DNA of 64,000 nt, taken from Brachionus rotundiformis. Lineage: Eukaryota; Rotifera; Eurotatoria; Ploima; Brachionidae. Shown in pieces: positions 22,665 to 35,800 of the stretch (its first letter is position 1; each line of letters opens with the position of its first letter). Both the position numbers and the translations under genes were made by a program. The notes beneath the pieces were generated by a model, which saw only the letters and a program-made list of their open reading frames with translations, ran no database searches and was not told the DNA's origin. The DNA lies in NCBI GenBank assembly GCA_016802295.1, contig JAESIW010000180.1, positions 3,062,102 to 3,126,101 on the forward strand, given 5' to 3'.

Positions 22665-23770
22665 AATTGGTTAATGATAAATTAGAATATTAGACCATTA
22701 GTCTTTTTTTTTAAGCCAGATTAAAATTGACCAAAATAATAGAAATATGGTCAAAAACAATCAAATCAACAATTCAATCTAAATTATTCAATAATTTATT
22801 ATTTTTAATTTTTTTTAAATTGATATTATTATAATCGTCAACTATTTTTCTGGTAACGAAACGATGATTTTCTCGTATTTTGCAAAGAAATATTTGTTTA
22901 ATTTATAAAAAATCATTATAAAGTGTATAGTAACGAGGTATAAAGGGATTATGTGATAATATGCTGGCCAAATTTGAAAAGCTGCCAAATTCAAATATAT
23001 ATGAGAATATTTTAAGAATTCTAAGATATGCTCTTTATATGCTATGATATTTGAAAAGGCATTTAAAGGCCTTAAAGGGTTAAACAGATTTTGTCGAAAA
23101 AATCATCCCATTAGTCAAAATATTCTCCAAGTATTAATATGCAATAAAAAATAGGGCACCCGATAAGACTTTTTCACCATATGATTTCATTGTTTTTAAA
23201 ATTAAATTTTATTGATGTATGAATTCAAAATAAAAAATACAAACTGCAAAAATGTATTTTATTTTATTAAAAAAATTTGATAAAATTTGAAAATATATTT
23301 CAAGAGAGTAATGAAACTTAATTATACCATTCCAAATTTAAAATTTCCAAAAAAAATACTTATTTTAAATTTAATTCTCAAATTTGACTCTTCTAGCAGT
23401 TTACCTGAATTTAAAAAAAATTTAAATCATGACTAAATAAAATAAATTTATTGAATTCAACAAAGTTTGAAATTACATTATCATTACACCTTAAAAAAAC
23501 AAGTTTTCGATTTGCCTAATTTTTGCCAAATACCGTTTTTTAGAAGAGAAAATTCGTCATAAAAACATTCAAAAATATATATTTCAAAAAGTTAACGCAA
23601 TCTTAAAAGTCTTGATAAACCACATAATATTCTTATAAATGTTGAATAATCTTTTGAAAATATCTTGTTTAATGAAGCAAAATTGATTGAAATGAATTTC
23701 ATAAATTAGATAAATAAAAGTTTGTTAATGATAGATTTACTAAAATTAATAAACAAAAATAATTATGAGT
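22665..23770. other. Intergenic with a dispersed-repeat fragment
   Basis: No gene. About 23040-23190 shares stretches with the repeat at 55.3-56.1 kb: TTAAAGGnnTTAAAnnGnTTAAACA, CCCATTAGTC and ATATGCAAnAAAAAATAnGGCACCC. Confidence 0.5.
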
Positions 23771-24420
23771 ATTGCAACAAGACCACCATGCACTCATACA
23801 TTGGTCAGACACTTGGCGCATGCTCTTTAATGTTGGAAAATGCAAAGTAATAAAGTTCACAAGATCTGGTAAAAAAACTCACCTATTTATACGCGAATCC
23901 TCAGACAGAACTAGTCTGAGCTTCGTAGAGGAAGAGCATCGAATAAGAGGTGACTTGATTCAGTTTTTCGAACTTCACAAAGGTATTAATCATGTAAGTT
24001 GGACGATTCCTCCTGCGCCATCTAACTCATTGTTTCAATCTGACCCTGTCAAGGGAATCAGAAGAATCTCCGGTCAAGTCTCATCCAACTGCTGACAGAG
24101 AACCAAATTCTTCACTAATAGCGTAGTTAACGAGTGGAATAGTTCATCTTCGGAAGTAGCCTCAACAGTTAATCAATTCAAACAACGATATGACAAATTC
24201 AAGTCAAGTGCTGAGAAGTCATCGTCCACTTCGTAGTTATGGCATTAATCACAAACTGTGTTTTATTATTTGACCTAATTGTGAAAAGATAATCTACTAT
24301 TGTCCTTGCATGTGTAGTAGACTTCTGCGCATCTAGTTCTCAAAAATGTTTTCCTAGTAAGACATCTCTGCAAGCCGCGAGCTTTCCGTAGCTTATTATT
24401 ATTGTTATTATTAAAATATT
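23770..24420 (+). mobile_element. Second LINE relic, internally deleted
   Basis: Translated pieces (WSDTWRMLFNVGKCKVIKF; HRIRGDLIQFFELHKGIN; FFTNSVVNEWNSS; VNQFKQRYDKF) are typical of the post-RT part of non-LTR retrotransposons, but the RT motif and the region between VIKFT and RGDLIQ are fused or missing and a stop interrupts. A TTATTA-rich tail follows near 24395-24415. It is a different subfamily from the 20.6-kb copy. Confidence 0.7.
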
Positions 24421-24872
24421 TATTATATTGCTTTAATTAACTCATAAGGTAATTTCATACATTTTTTTAAAAATAATCAGGATATCGATGAAATGTATTT
24501 TATTTAAAAAATACTGTTTATTACCGTAAACCTTCGCACACAATTACATGTAATTATAGTAGGTTTTCGGATAGTATTGCATGTAATTATAACTGAAAAA
24601 AGGGTGTTTATTTACACTAATATAATTACATGTAACTTTGTGGCCAGGATGTACTATAATTGCGCAACTATACTAAAAAATATATTTAAAATTTGTATTT
24701 TAAAGTAAATTTTAACTAAAATATATAAAAATAATCCGATTTTTTTTTAAATGTAGATAAATTATTTCAAATATAATACGAAATTAATAACTAAATTGTT
24801 TTTAATGAAATTGATACTAAGAAATACAAATTTTAAGTGAAGAATTATTATAATAAATTAATAAACAAAATA

Positions 24873-26922
24873 TCAACTTCCACGAGGTCTTCCCCTGCGC
24901 CCACCTCTAGTTCCACGTTGACTCTGACCACCTCTAGTTCCACGTTGACTCTGACCACCTCTAGTTCCACGTTGATTCTGACCACCTCTAGTTCCACGTT
25001 GACTTTGACCACCTCTAGTTCCACGTTGATTCTGACCACCTCTAGTTCCACGTTGACTTTGACCACCTCTAGTTCCAACTTGACCACCTCTGCCTCCCCT
25101 GCTTCCTTTACCACTAACTCGAGTATTTGTTTGACTTTCAACTTGATTATCAACTAGTTCATTTTGAGTATCTTCATCTGTTTCTATGTGAGCCGTTCCT
25201 GATGTACCTGGTTGGTTTTCGATGTTAGCTATTCTTCGTCTTTTTTGCAAGTTATGTTCAGCTTGTTTGTGAATTCTTTCATAAAGTTTAATTCTCAATT
25301 CCTTTAGTTTTCTTTTTTTCTTTTCTCTTTTTTGCTTTTCTTCTTCAGTCTCTTGTTGTATATCAGGTTCATCCTCTTGTTGTATATCTGGTTCAGTCTC
25401 TTGTTGTATATCAGGTTCATCCTCTTGTTGTATATCTGGTTCAGTCTCTTGTTGTATATCTGGTTCAGTCTCTTGATCCAATTCGTCCTCAGTTTCTTCT
25501 AGCCCTAAGTCAAGCTCATCTAGATCATCCAAATCTATGTCATCAAATATTTCAGAAAGATTATCTGGATCAAATCCATCGATTTCGTCTGCATCTTGAA
25601 TGTCATCGACAACATCAGCAATTAGTTCATTTCTAGCAAGCATTTGAGTTAAAATGGTATGAAAAGAATCGGATGAAGTAATTCCACATTTATCAAAACT
25701 CTCTCTGAGAATTGTAACGCTAAATTCTGACCAAATTTGACTCAGCCAATCTATGCAGTTAGCATAACCAGGCGATCTTAAGTTGTTGTTAGCTGTAAAG
25801 CTATGTGAGCCGTTCATAAACCAATCCGTCCACATTTCGTGGTAACGCCTTTTAAATGATCTAAACCACATAACATCGGCTGGTTGCAAAATATTAGTCA
25901 ACCTTGGTGGAATATAAAAGAGTTCTATATTATTATCGTTGCAATATTGTTTCACTTTCAGCGTTAAATGACATTTTGCATGATCAATAATCAAATAAAT
26001 TTTTTCGAATCCACAATGGTTTTTGTAAGATAATACAACTCTACGAACATAATCAATAATCATATCATCATTGAAAGTTGCTCCAGTTTTGTAAGCAATC
26101 GCAACATTTTCAGGGGAATCATATTCTGGTAGCTCAGTCCTACGTGGAATGATAACATAAATTGGTAATTTATTACCGTTTGCAGCCGACGAGACGGCTA
26201 ATGACATTCTCGAGCGCTCATTCCCTGAAGTAGAAGCTTTTACGCGTTTTGCTCCTTTAAATTTTAAGAGAAATTAGACAAAAGTTATTTAATTTTAAGA
26301 TTTTAAAATTACCTCTATAGTCGTATGTATAGTTTGAAGGAATATCAAGGTATACTCCGATTTCGTCCATATTAACAATTTGTGCACGGTTGACGTTTGT
26401 GAACAAGTTATTACAATTATCAATAAATTCTTTGATAACTGCCTGACTATTGTGAGGCAAATCTCTACCAGTAGTTGTAATTCGCCGAAGTGTTAGATTT
26501 TTTCTTCTTAAAAAGTTAGATAGCCAACCATCACTAGCCCTAAATGGCGAATTATTAACTGTATTTTGTACTTTCATAATTTCTATTGCTTTAACCTTAA
26601 TTGCAAACCCTGAAATACAAATGCATCTTTCTCTATTTTCTTTTAACCATTGATCTAATGTGTTCTCCATGTCTGGGTTCAAAGCTTTATTTGTAGTTGG
26701 AGGCAGACGCTGGCGGACGGTTTTATTTTTTGACTCTATAATTTTAACCTTTTGATTTCTCCAATTCATGAGACATTGTCTACTAATTCCTAAACGTTCT
26801 GCTGTATTTTGGACATTATTCTTATTTTTTTCAAGCTCTATTAATGCTTTTTGCTTAAACTTAAGAGGAAAAGATTTTCTTTTTTTCAATATAGGAGTTT
26901 CTTGATTTGGAGAACGAACCAT
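24873..26922 (-). CDS. pogo/Tigger-type transposase with acidic and RGG repeats
   Basis: Exons 26922-26313 and 26254-24873 (58-nt intron) give about 663 aa. An N-terminal helix-turn-helix (LKFKQKALIELEKN..AERLGISRQCLMNWR) and a CENP-B-like HTH (residues about 75-150) precede the DDE_1 catalytic core: D in NMDEIGVYLDIP, D in LIIDHAKCH, D in ILQPADVMW, so a DDD triad is visible. After the core comes an Asp/Glu-rich segment with repeated PDIQQETE/PDIQQEDE units, a basic linker, and a C-terminal tail of about seven GGQSQRGTR-type 9-residue repeats ending RRGRPRGS. The tail is encoded by 27-bp tandem repeats at about 24,900-25,085. Such an RGG tail is not usual for pogo transposases. It would cut and paste the surrounding element. 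Confidence 0.9.
24895..25090. repeat. 27-bp tandem repeat in transposase tail
   Basis: About seven copies of CACCTCTAGTTCCACGTTGA plus seven variable bases, coding (minus strand) for the GGQ(S/N)QRGTR repeats. Copies differ at only one or two bases, indicating recent expansion. Confidence 0.9.
25350..25485. repeat. 24-bp tandem repeat in transposase acidic region
   Basis: Alternating units of CTCTTGTTGTATATCAGGTT and CTCTTGTTGTATATCTGGTT with short spacers, coding on the minus strand for ETEPDIQQ/EDEPDIQQ. Confidence 0.85.
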
Positions 26923-27309
26923 TATAACATTTAGACAAAAATATTATTAAAAAATTGGTTATTTATTTTAGAATTTGAAAATATAAATCTTTTTATACAT
27001 GTATTCGATAAAATTCAATGAAATTTTTTTTAAATTTTAGATATAATTACATGTAATTATATGAGGTAAAAAAACACCCTTCTCTCAGTTATAATTACAT
27101 GTAACTATGTGGCCACGATGTACTATAATTGCGCAATTGTGTGCGAAGGTTTACGGTACTGTTAAGGTAAAATGGATATAAAAACGACTTTGGTGTTAAA
27201 CAAAGTAGTTCTAGGTTTATAGACTTAAATAGATGAATAAATGCTGAAAAAATAAATTATTAAGAAAAATAAAGTATTACATAAGATCAAACATTAAATA
27301 ATATAACTT

Positions 27310-27645
27310 ACGGTGGTTTGTCCCACCAAACGAAAATCCATATAGAGATCGCTATAGTAGCTTTCCGACAGTGCCTATTTCTCCCTTGACTATCATGACG
27401 TTTTGATTTCGTCAATTGTTTTCTTAAACAAGTTCTTTGTGCCTGCTTTGACTACTACAGGAGGCAATCTCTTCCTTGAAATGTTCGACCAGATCTTTTC
27501 TCTCTCTACTTTTGCTAAGGGTAGTGAGTCCCAACTTTCCAAGTATCTTATCATAAGATTGATGCCTAGGTAACTTGACCAATTTTGTTGCTCTTATCTG
27601 AACATTTCCGAGCACTAAAATGTCCTTATTTTTATTCTTAAACAA
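27310..27645 (-). mobile_element. LINE relic fragment
   Basis: The minus-strand frame reads NVQIRATKLV then LPRHQSYDKILGKLGLTTL and RKDLVEHFK, the familiar post-RT block of CR1/Jockey-like LINEs. The reverse transcriptase core is absent. It lies just outside the right end of the pogo element. Confidence 0.65.
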
Positions 27646-28098
27646 TTTAATGAACTAAAGTTTTGAGTTTTATTTGGTATATTAAAATGTTAAATTTAAA
27701 AATCAGTATATTTTTCAATTAGATAAAATAATATATAAAATAAAATTTATATTATTTTATCTTATATTGAACTTAGTATAAGAAATGTTACTAATAAAAG
27801 AATAAATATATTAAATAAATATTTGAATTTAGCCAAATATTTCGGTAGTAATTATTTGATCATTATACTTTATAAGATTTGAAGCATTTAAAAGAATAAT
27901 AATAACAATTTATTCAAATTAAATATATCAAAATCATGAATTTCTTTTAACATTTTCAACAAATAATATAAATTCAAATGTTATATGGTCATTTTATAAA
28001 TTTCTTTTTTTTTCTTGATTTTAATTGAGTCACATTTCTTATAGGTAAAGTAAGAATAATTTTTTAACTAAAACAAAAATTTTATCATTTGTAACAAA

Positions 28099-29820
28099 TT
28101 AATCCATTTTTCGTTCAAAAGTAAAGTTATATTTATTTATATAGTCATTAGGCATTGAACCAACATTCACTTTTAAAACTGTAAAAATTTGATTCATTTT
28201 TTCTTCTGATTTTTTAATATTTAGTCGATAGAAATCAGACAAGCCATCTTTTTTCATTCGTTTGGTAGTGCTAAAGAGAAGATTTTCTCGCACAGGGTTT
28301 CTTTTTGATTTGCCATGATAGGACATTTTAAATAATGCATAATCCGATTCAGGTCTTCTTATACAAACATCATTTACTATCATTCTAATTCCAAGGTCTA
28401 AAAAATTAAAATTAAAACCAAAAAATAAAAATTGATGTATTGCTTAAAAAATAAAATTCTGTAAAAATTTCGTACCATCATCTTCAGCTCCCCAATTCCA
28501 GTATTCATTTGAAAAACCATTTATTTTCTGATAAATCTTGGGCTGAAGACACAAAACGCCTCCGACAAGAAGCTCGTAAAGATTCGGCTTGTAGTAGAAT
28601 TTTTTCTCAGTATTATTTATGTGTTCGCTCATCTTGTGAATGGAAAGAGACAAATGTCGAGGCATTTCTTGGTCAAAATCAATTGTATAGTCATCGCTAC
28701 ATCCATAAATGTTATAATCACTCTCTGGAATCAGGTCTACATCATGAAAAATCATGCATTTTACATTAAGTGAGGTTTTGAGCATGTTTTTTGACGCAAA
28801 TTCATCATTTAAGCCATTTACTTGGTAGTTTGTCAAAAGATGGTCAAAGGCTGAATTGTAAAGTCTGCCTTTGTTGAACGAATCATTCAAATTTGATTGT
28901 TCAACTACCAAAACTTTGTAATGCAAAAATTGCCTCTGCAAAAAAGGATGCAAATTGACCATCAGATCCATGAGATTTTTCTCACGTCGCATAAAAGGAA
29001 TAACAATAATAGTTAGATCATTGTTTTTGGTTTTGATAAAGTCAAAAATACGGGCTTTTTTATCCTCTGAATTGAAGTGTTCTTTGACAATTTCATATGT
29101 AAAAGTGCTTAATTTTCTAATCATGGAAGTCATGTCTTGATCAGAATTAAATCTGAAATAGTCCAAAATTTTTTTTAATTTATAAAGATTCTCATCACTT
29201 GTATGATAATACAAATATTCTTGGAAGCACATTGGTGGTCTGTAATAACCTCCAAATTTTAGATTTTTCTTAAAATTGTTAGACCATTTCTCCGTGAACA
29301 ATGATCTATTTTCATTAGTTAGATTACTGAATAATGAAATAGAATCAAAATTGCGCTCAACTTTATTAACTGTACAGAATTTTAATTTGTTTAGAAATCG
29401 CACCATTACACCAGAATCTTGAGATGAAATAATTCCAGTGTAGTCCAAATCGAATATATTCACCAGGTCATTTTTATTTATATTTTCAAACTTATAAAAA
29501 TTGTAAAATAGCACATATTTCTCTGACATAGACTTGGGAAAATTTAACTTGGAACGTAGATGGTTTGATTGGTTGCAAGCGATTGAACTTCGACTGATAT
29601 TTTGCTTTTTGAGAACATGTTTATAAAGATTATATGACTCGGCTTTAATTTCACTTTTGGCTGGGAGTCTTGAATTAGAGAATACAAAACTAGATAACAA
29701 TATTAAACTAATGATAAATAGAAATATTTTTCTTTTATTAAAAAAAATTAGCTTCAAACAAATTCTGTGACTTTTCCTCATCAAGAATTCTAACCAGAAA
29801 TTCTTAATACGAATTCTCAT
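28099..29820 (-). CDS. Beta-1,4-galactosyltransferase-family (GT7) enzyme
   Basis: Exons 29820-28476 and 28397-28099 (78-nt intron), 547 aa from ATG 29820-29818 (an upstream in-frame TTG is ignored). Type II topology: basic N-terminus, then a helix at about 31-49 (KIFLFIISLILLSSFVF). The family motifs come late: IIVIPFMRREKNL, FNKGRLYNSAF, CMIFHDVDLIPE with the metal-binding DVD at 360-362, MPRHLS, LLVGGVLCL, INGFSNEYWNWGAEDDD (split by the intron), then a C-terminal lectin-like end. The stem of about 200 residues between helix and catalytic domain is long for this family. It should transfer Gal or GalNAc from UDP-sugar in the Golgi lumen; donor specificity cannot be read. GAEDDD replaces the more common GGEDDD. 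Confidence 0.9.
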
Positions 29821-29835
29821 TTCAATAATATGCAA

Positions 29836-32800
29836 TCTTAAAAATAAGAAAAAATAATAAAAAAAAATTGATATGTCAAAAAGTTTTATATATTTAAAAA
29901 CGATGCAATTATAACCAAATTTACGAAGACGTAATGTTTGCTAATGTAATTTGCACAAAGTTAATTATTTTTGGTTTAGGCAACAAAAAAAATTCAAAAA
30001 TTAATTACACCAAAATAACGTAATATTTTACCTTTTTTTTAGAAAAAAGAAATTGTATTTTAAAAAGAAAATATTATAATAAATATTATTTCAGCAAGTT
30101 AGTCAAATCTTTATTTTATTCAGCTACTTGTTTGAAATTATCCATCCAAAGTTTTATAATTTTCATTTTAAAGTTTTTAACCCAACAGTTCCTGTGAAGA
30201 ATTTAAGAAAATCTTTCGATTAGAAACTAATCAAAGTGAACATAATTAAAGCATTGTTAATGAAATTTTTAAATATATTTAAAAAAATTCTACCAAATAT
30301 TATTCCATTTCATGTATTTGACATTTTACTAGATGTTTTTAAGGACTAAATTAAAGCATTAATTTATATTAAAATATCTAAATGAGTAGGCTGATGACTT
30401 TTTTAATAAGTAAAAAAATAGCCAAAATTCAGTATTATTTGGTAATAAGTAGAATTTTAAAACAAATTTATAAATATTTAAGCAAATTTTAAAGTTAAAA
30501 GTTTTTTTACAACTCAAAGAGCTAACCGATTTAATAACAATATTTAACAAAAGATATTTTTAGCTAGAAAACATTGAAATAAATAATCTTATGTTTGAAG
30601 GAATCAAAATAATTTACTTGTGTTTTAACTTATTTTAAAATTAGAAATAAAAAGATAATGCTTGTTTCTTTTAATAAAGTAATTGTGTTTATATTTATTT
30701 AAAAACCTACACTTAATTAGAATTAAAATAAATTTTTAAAAAACATCGAATTGGCAATTTATTCAAATTTTATTATTTTAATTTTAATTATCTTTTTGAA
30801 GTTTTTTTTCAAAGTGTTAAATTATCAAATATTAATAAAATATACACTTGTTTTATTTATTTTTTAATCAATAATTATTGACTAAATTAAAAAAATCTCT
30901 TAATCTAAAATTTGTCAATTTCAGACTAGTCAATTCATTTAAATTTTAAAATCATCCCTCCTTAAAAATTCTATGAATCACAAGGGCTATTAACTTAAAA
31001 ATAAATCTAATTTAAATTGAATATATTAGGCTTTAAAATATATATTGGATGTATACAATCTAAAATTCCAGCCAGCCACTAACCAATTCATCTAAATTTT
31101 GACATAAGTGCATCTATTAAATAGATAATTTACGAATAAAATAAAGGAAAATAAAGTTTAAAATTTTCACCCATAGGAATATGACATTTAAATTGTTTGT
31201 ATAGCTTAATATAATTATATACAAAAAAATCTGTATGCTTTCATTAAAAACATTGGCCTAAATTTACCGTTTGATTTATTCAAAGGGATATCTCGAACTT
31301 TCAATCAATCGATAGTAAAAACAATTGAACAAGACCAAATATTTCCTAAATAAGATAATCAAGTGAAAGATCGCTAAATTGTTGTCTACAGACAATTTGA
31401 AAATTTTAGCTAGTAAAATTCCATTAAAATATTCTGACTTTTATTTTATTTATTTTTCATAATTAATAATTGAAATGTCAATCTATTAGCTTGAATTCTC
31501 AATATGATTTTTCGGACCATAGGTATCCTAGCCTTAAATTTATCATCTATTATAAATACGGTTAAGTCAGTCATAAATTTTGGTCAAAATCGTTTAACTT
31601 TTTCTACTTTAGTAAGAAGAATTAATCCCTTGTAAATTTAATAAGATTGTTTAATATTAAAAATTTAGAAACCATTAATTTTTTAAGCGGGTTTGTAGTT
31701 TTTCCTGTACAAATTTATCCAAAATTTTCGCCAAGCAAATCCTATAAGCATTGAGATTCATCGACCAAGTCCAAATCTATTCTGTTCATATGTTTGAATA
31801 GATTATCGTGTTGAAAAGTTTTGTATCAAAAAGCACCATTATAAAAAATTTAGCATTTGTTTTAACAATATTATAAATAAAACATCAATGGTCCTAATTT
31901 TCTCGGTTTAGTTATCTAGGGATTAATTCATCTAGTAAAGACAATTGTAGCAAGTTTTTGCTAATCTTTTTTTTTCCTTTTTTTTCAAAAATTAAATCAA
32001 TAAATTTGGTCAACTTCCTAATTTGATGATTTTTTTAATTTCTAATTGATTGACATTTTGGTGAATATAGGCAAAAAATTATTTTGTAACAAACCATCAG
32101 TTTAATTTTTATATATATCATAAATTTTTTAGCCAAATTTTAAGTTTTTATTAATTTTAAGTCTAATTATTATGTCAATTTTTGAAACCCAGGAGTAAGT
32201 TGTTTCAGGCTTTTTAAAATTAAATATTTTCCATCATTGTTGGTTGATTTATGTTCTCATTTCTATTCGCATTCTATTTTTTATTAAATCTAAAATTAAT
32301 AGCATCTTCTCTAAGTTTAAATTTTCTTTTAAAATATATCACCCATTCGATCTCTGATACAAATATTCATTTCATAAGATTTGTCTTAATCAAAATCAGC
32401 AGTTGTAAAAGAATTCAATTAAGTTTGGCTATAAGATTTGATTAAGTTGATGTTTAAAAATATGATTAATGCTTTTAGTTTGGATACATAATTATTTTTT
32501 TTAAATAGTTTTCCTTTCGAACTCTTCAAATAAAAAATAAAATTAATTTTAGATATTTTTTGTAGCTCTTTTTAACTTGTTCGAAATTAATTTTGTTCAG
32601 TCATAGTTTAGAATATAAATCACGCGTTATTCAAGTATTCAATCATACTTTTTATCTTTTATTACTAATTTAATTACAACATTTGAAATTAAAAAACAAA
32701 TTAAAACTAAAATAATTTACAATAATAATTTAAATCTCAAAACAAATTACTTAGTTGCTTAATATGTTTGTACATTTTTATCATAATAAAAGTAGGGATT

Positions 32801-35800
32801 TTTTCTTCAAAATTTTTACTTATCTAAACAAAATTGTACTTATTTCTAGAAAATATTTACAAATAGAATCTCAATAGATTATTTTGATTTTTTTTTAACC
32901 TGGAGGTCCAAATTTATCTAATTTTAGCCGATTAATTTTCTTAGATAATTATACATAGAAATATAGTGTGTAAAAAAAGATAGATAATTTAACTCAAAGC
33001 ACTCGGACTCGTTCCAAGGCCTAATACGAAAAGTTATCTAAGCTTTTAAATTATTTTTTAAACACTTTTTGAATGCATACATAATTTTTTTTAACACATT
33101 GAAATTTATGAGTTAAGTACCGAACCAAGAGTTATACGGAAAACTCTTGATTACGTAATTTTATGTTTAATTTATTTATTATGACAATAAAGTTATTCAT
33201 AGTAAATATCTTTCTGATTTTAGAAAATTTAATTAAATTTTTGTTTCATCCATTCAAATGCGAACTCTTTAGATCAGATTTGCTTCAAAACAAAGAATAT
33301 TTTATTGATAAACATATTTTATTCCAAGCTAAATATTTTGGCGATTTTTCTCTTCTTAAAAATATTTACTTTTTCTCTTATTTACTCCATTTGTGGCATA
33401 TTGTGCTATTTCATTAATTTATTGTTATATCATCATCAATTTACAAGGAAGTAAAACATATTTCGACTGGTTGATGTTTACAAATGAACCAAAAAGCTAA
33501 TTGAGTGAGCTACAAGGTTCTTCAAAGCTTAAAAAAAGCATTAGATTAGTATCTAATAGTTGTAGCTCATTGTAGGCATAAATCAATCATATGGTCCTTG
33601 AAATTCTTGCATTTTTTAAATCAAATCGATAGTTAATTTAGGAAATAGTATTTAGATTTTATTTTATTTTATAAGAATATGAATGATTTATTAGTAAAAT
33701 CGGTTATAATATTTAGACCAAGAGGTCTTAAAAGTAATCTAAATTACTGATAAAAACAAGTTCGGTAAATCTGGCAGCTTAGAAAAGCGGACTGTCTAAT
33801 ATGAACCATCGCGGTTCTTATTAAATTCCATTTAAGATTTCATTCTAAATAGATAAGATTCAAACATTGTTTAAAAAACTAGATAAATATTTCTTTTTAT
33901 ATTTTGAAAGTGAAATTTATTTAAATTAAGCAGATGATGGTAGCTTTCTTCTAACAAAAAAGGGAACCCTATTTCAACAATTTAGAACATTTACTATGAT
34001 TTTTATTATTAAAAAAATCAAAATAATTCTAGTTTAGAAAATATAAACATTTTTTTTAGATGTAATTAATCTTAAACTTGTTCATTAACAGCGGCTTGGA
34101 ACCGAACATACGAATCTAATTAGTAATTTATTTATTGTTTAATGCATCAATCATAAAAATTTGATGTTTTTGAATCATTTGTAAATATGATTCTACAAGG
34201 TTAATAACTTAAGAACAAATAAAAAAACCAATTTAAATTATTAGATAATCTTTCTTTATTTTAAAAAAGAAATGTAGATGTGTAGTATTCATGTTGGATC
34301 ACATTAGTAATTTAAGCCTAAGCTCTTTTGGTAATTTAGAAGCAAGTATAAAAATCAATTAGCATTTTAGAAATTTTATTCTTGCGAATTAAATACCACA
34401 AGTTTGTTCTAAATTTCGATAAAAGTATTTCAAAGTTTTAAAAATAAATAAATTCTATTTTCAATAAATATGGATAGAGCGCTAGCTTGATATTTACAGT
34501 TAATTAGTATAAAGCCAAAATTCCTATCTGATGATATTCGGTTTCTTGAAAATTTGATTAATTTCATCGCTACATATCGAATCTAATTTAGATCCTAATG
34601 ACTTACGCGAGCGTATTTAAAGTGAGATATGAACAGTTTTACTGAATCAGATATCTATCCATGTTTATTCAAGGATTAAATTAACAAATTATATAATAAA
34701 ATCTAAATTTTGAAAATATTTTTAATTCTATTTGTATCTATAGGTAAGCAATTTGTTCATAGACTTTGGGTTTTAATCCTAATTACCAAAGTTGATGAAT
34801 ACAGAACAGAGTTTTATTATTCAAAATAGCGAATATTCAAATATTCGGGTGAAAAATTAATGCGGCCCGTGGCGTGAATATTTTCTTATTTAAATAAATG
34901 AGAATTTATTTTAGTTTACAATTTATCAACTTTTGGTTAAGTTTGGTTATTTTTTTGGTTTAAAGTTAACTTGCATTTAATATTTAATTATTTCAACGAG
35001 TTTTATTTTTGTAAAATCCTTGAAAGTGATTTTAAAAATTAAATTAGAAGCCTTAACTTAATAATAATAATAATTATAGTTTCAAAGCCAGGATTACATC
35101 ATTAATTGTTAATTGCCTTTAACTTCTAATTTTTTCTATTTTTTTTTCCAAAATAATTTAATTTAATTTTTACTCAGTAAATTAAAGTAATTGACAAAAA
35201 GAACAGAGGCTCTTAACTACTCGTTATAAATATTTTTTAATTTAGTAAATAACCCTTTACAATAAATTCATACTGAGTCTTTAAATTAAAAAAATAATTT
35301 TTTTAAAAAAGTGATTTTAAATTCCTAGAGTAAAATTATTTAATTTTGAAAATAAATTGCCAAAGGTAGTTCAATGTCAACGCGGTTCATTTGCTAAGGA
35401 AATTTTAGGCCCCAAGATGAGCGCAAGCGAATAGCCGTGGTATGATTAAAGAATTTTTTGGATAAAGTGAATATCTCCAAGGAATATTAGCAATATCAGA
35501 ATCAAGTTAAGAAAATAAACTTTCACGCTTAGCTTTTATCATATTTTCTTATTTTATTCAGACTCAGAATAAAACCGATAGGGGATATTTGATTCATATT
35601 TTCTTAGTCTAATTTAAAAATCAAACTAACAAAAGCATTATGAATTTTCCAAGTTTTAAATTAAGTTAAAGATAAGATAGAACAGTGATTGACTGAGTAT
35701 TCACTGAGTCCTTAAGAATCACTTTATACATGGAGATAAGATAATAATAGCTTGGACCATCAAGGCATATTGTCAATAAGGGAAATCACGCATATTTTAA

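Larger units (their letters stand above)
24524..27156 (-). mobile_element. pogo/Tigger-like DNA transposon, apparently complete
   Basis: The element is about 2633 bp with TA on each side (24522-24523, 27157-27158). Termini begin CCGTAAACCTTCGCACACAATT and are inverted over about 130 bp with patches of divergence. Each end contains repeated ATTACATGTAAT palindromes. It encodes one two-exon transposase with an intact frame, so it could be recent or still active. Confidence 0.85.

Noticed and set aside
24895..25090. CRISPR-like regular repeats
   Set aside because: The units are contiguous coding repeats without spacers, in a eukaryotic transposase.
24837..25157. Ser/Thr-rich ORF at 24.8-25.2 kb
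   Set aside because: Antisense reading of the transposase 27-bp repeats.
32251..33417. Hydrophobic ORFs in the 30-37 kb desert
   Set aside because: Phe/Leu/Ile-rich products of A/T runs, with no family motif and no splice or promoter context.
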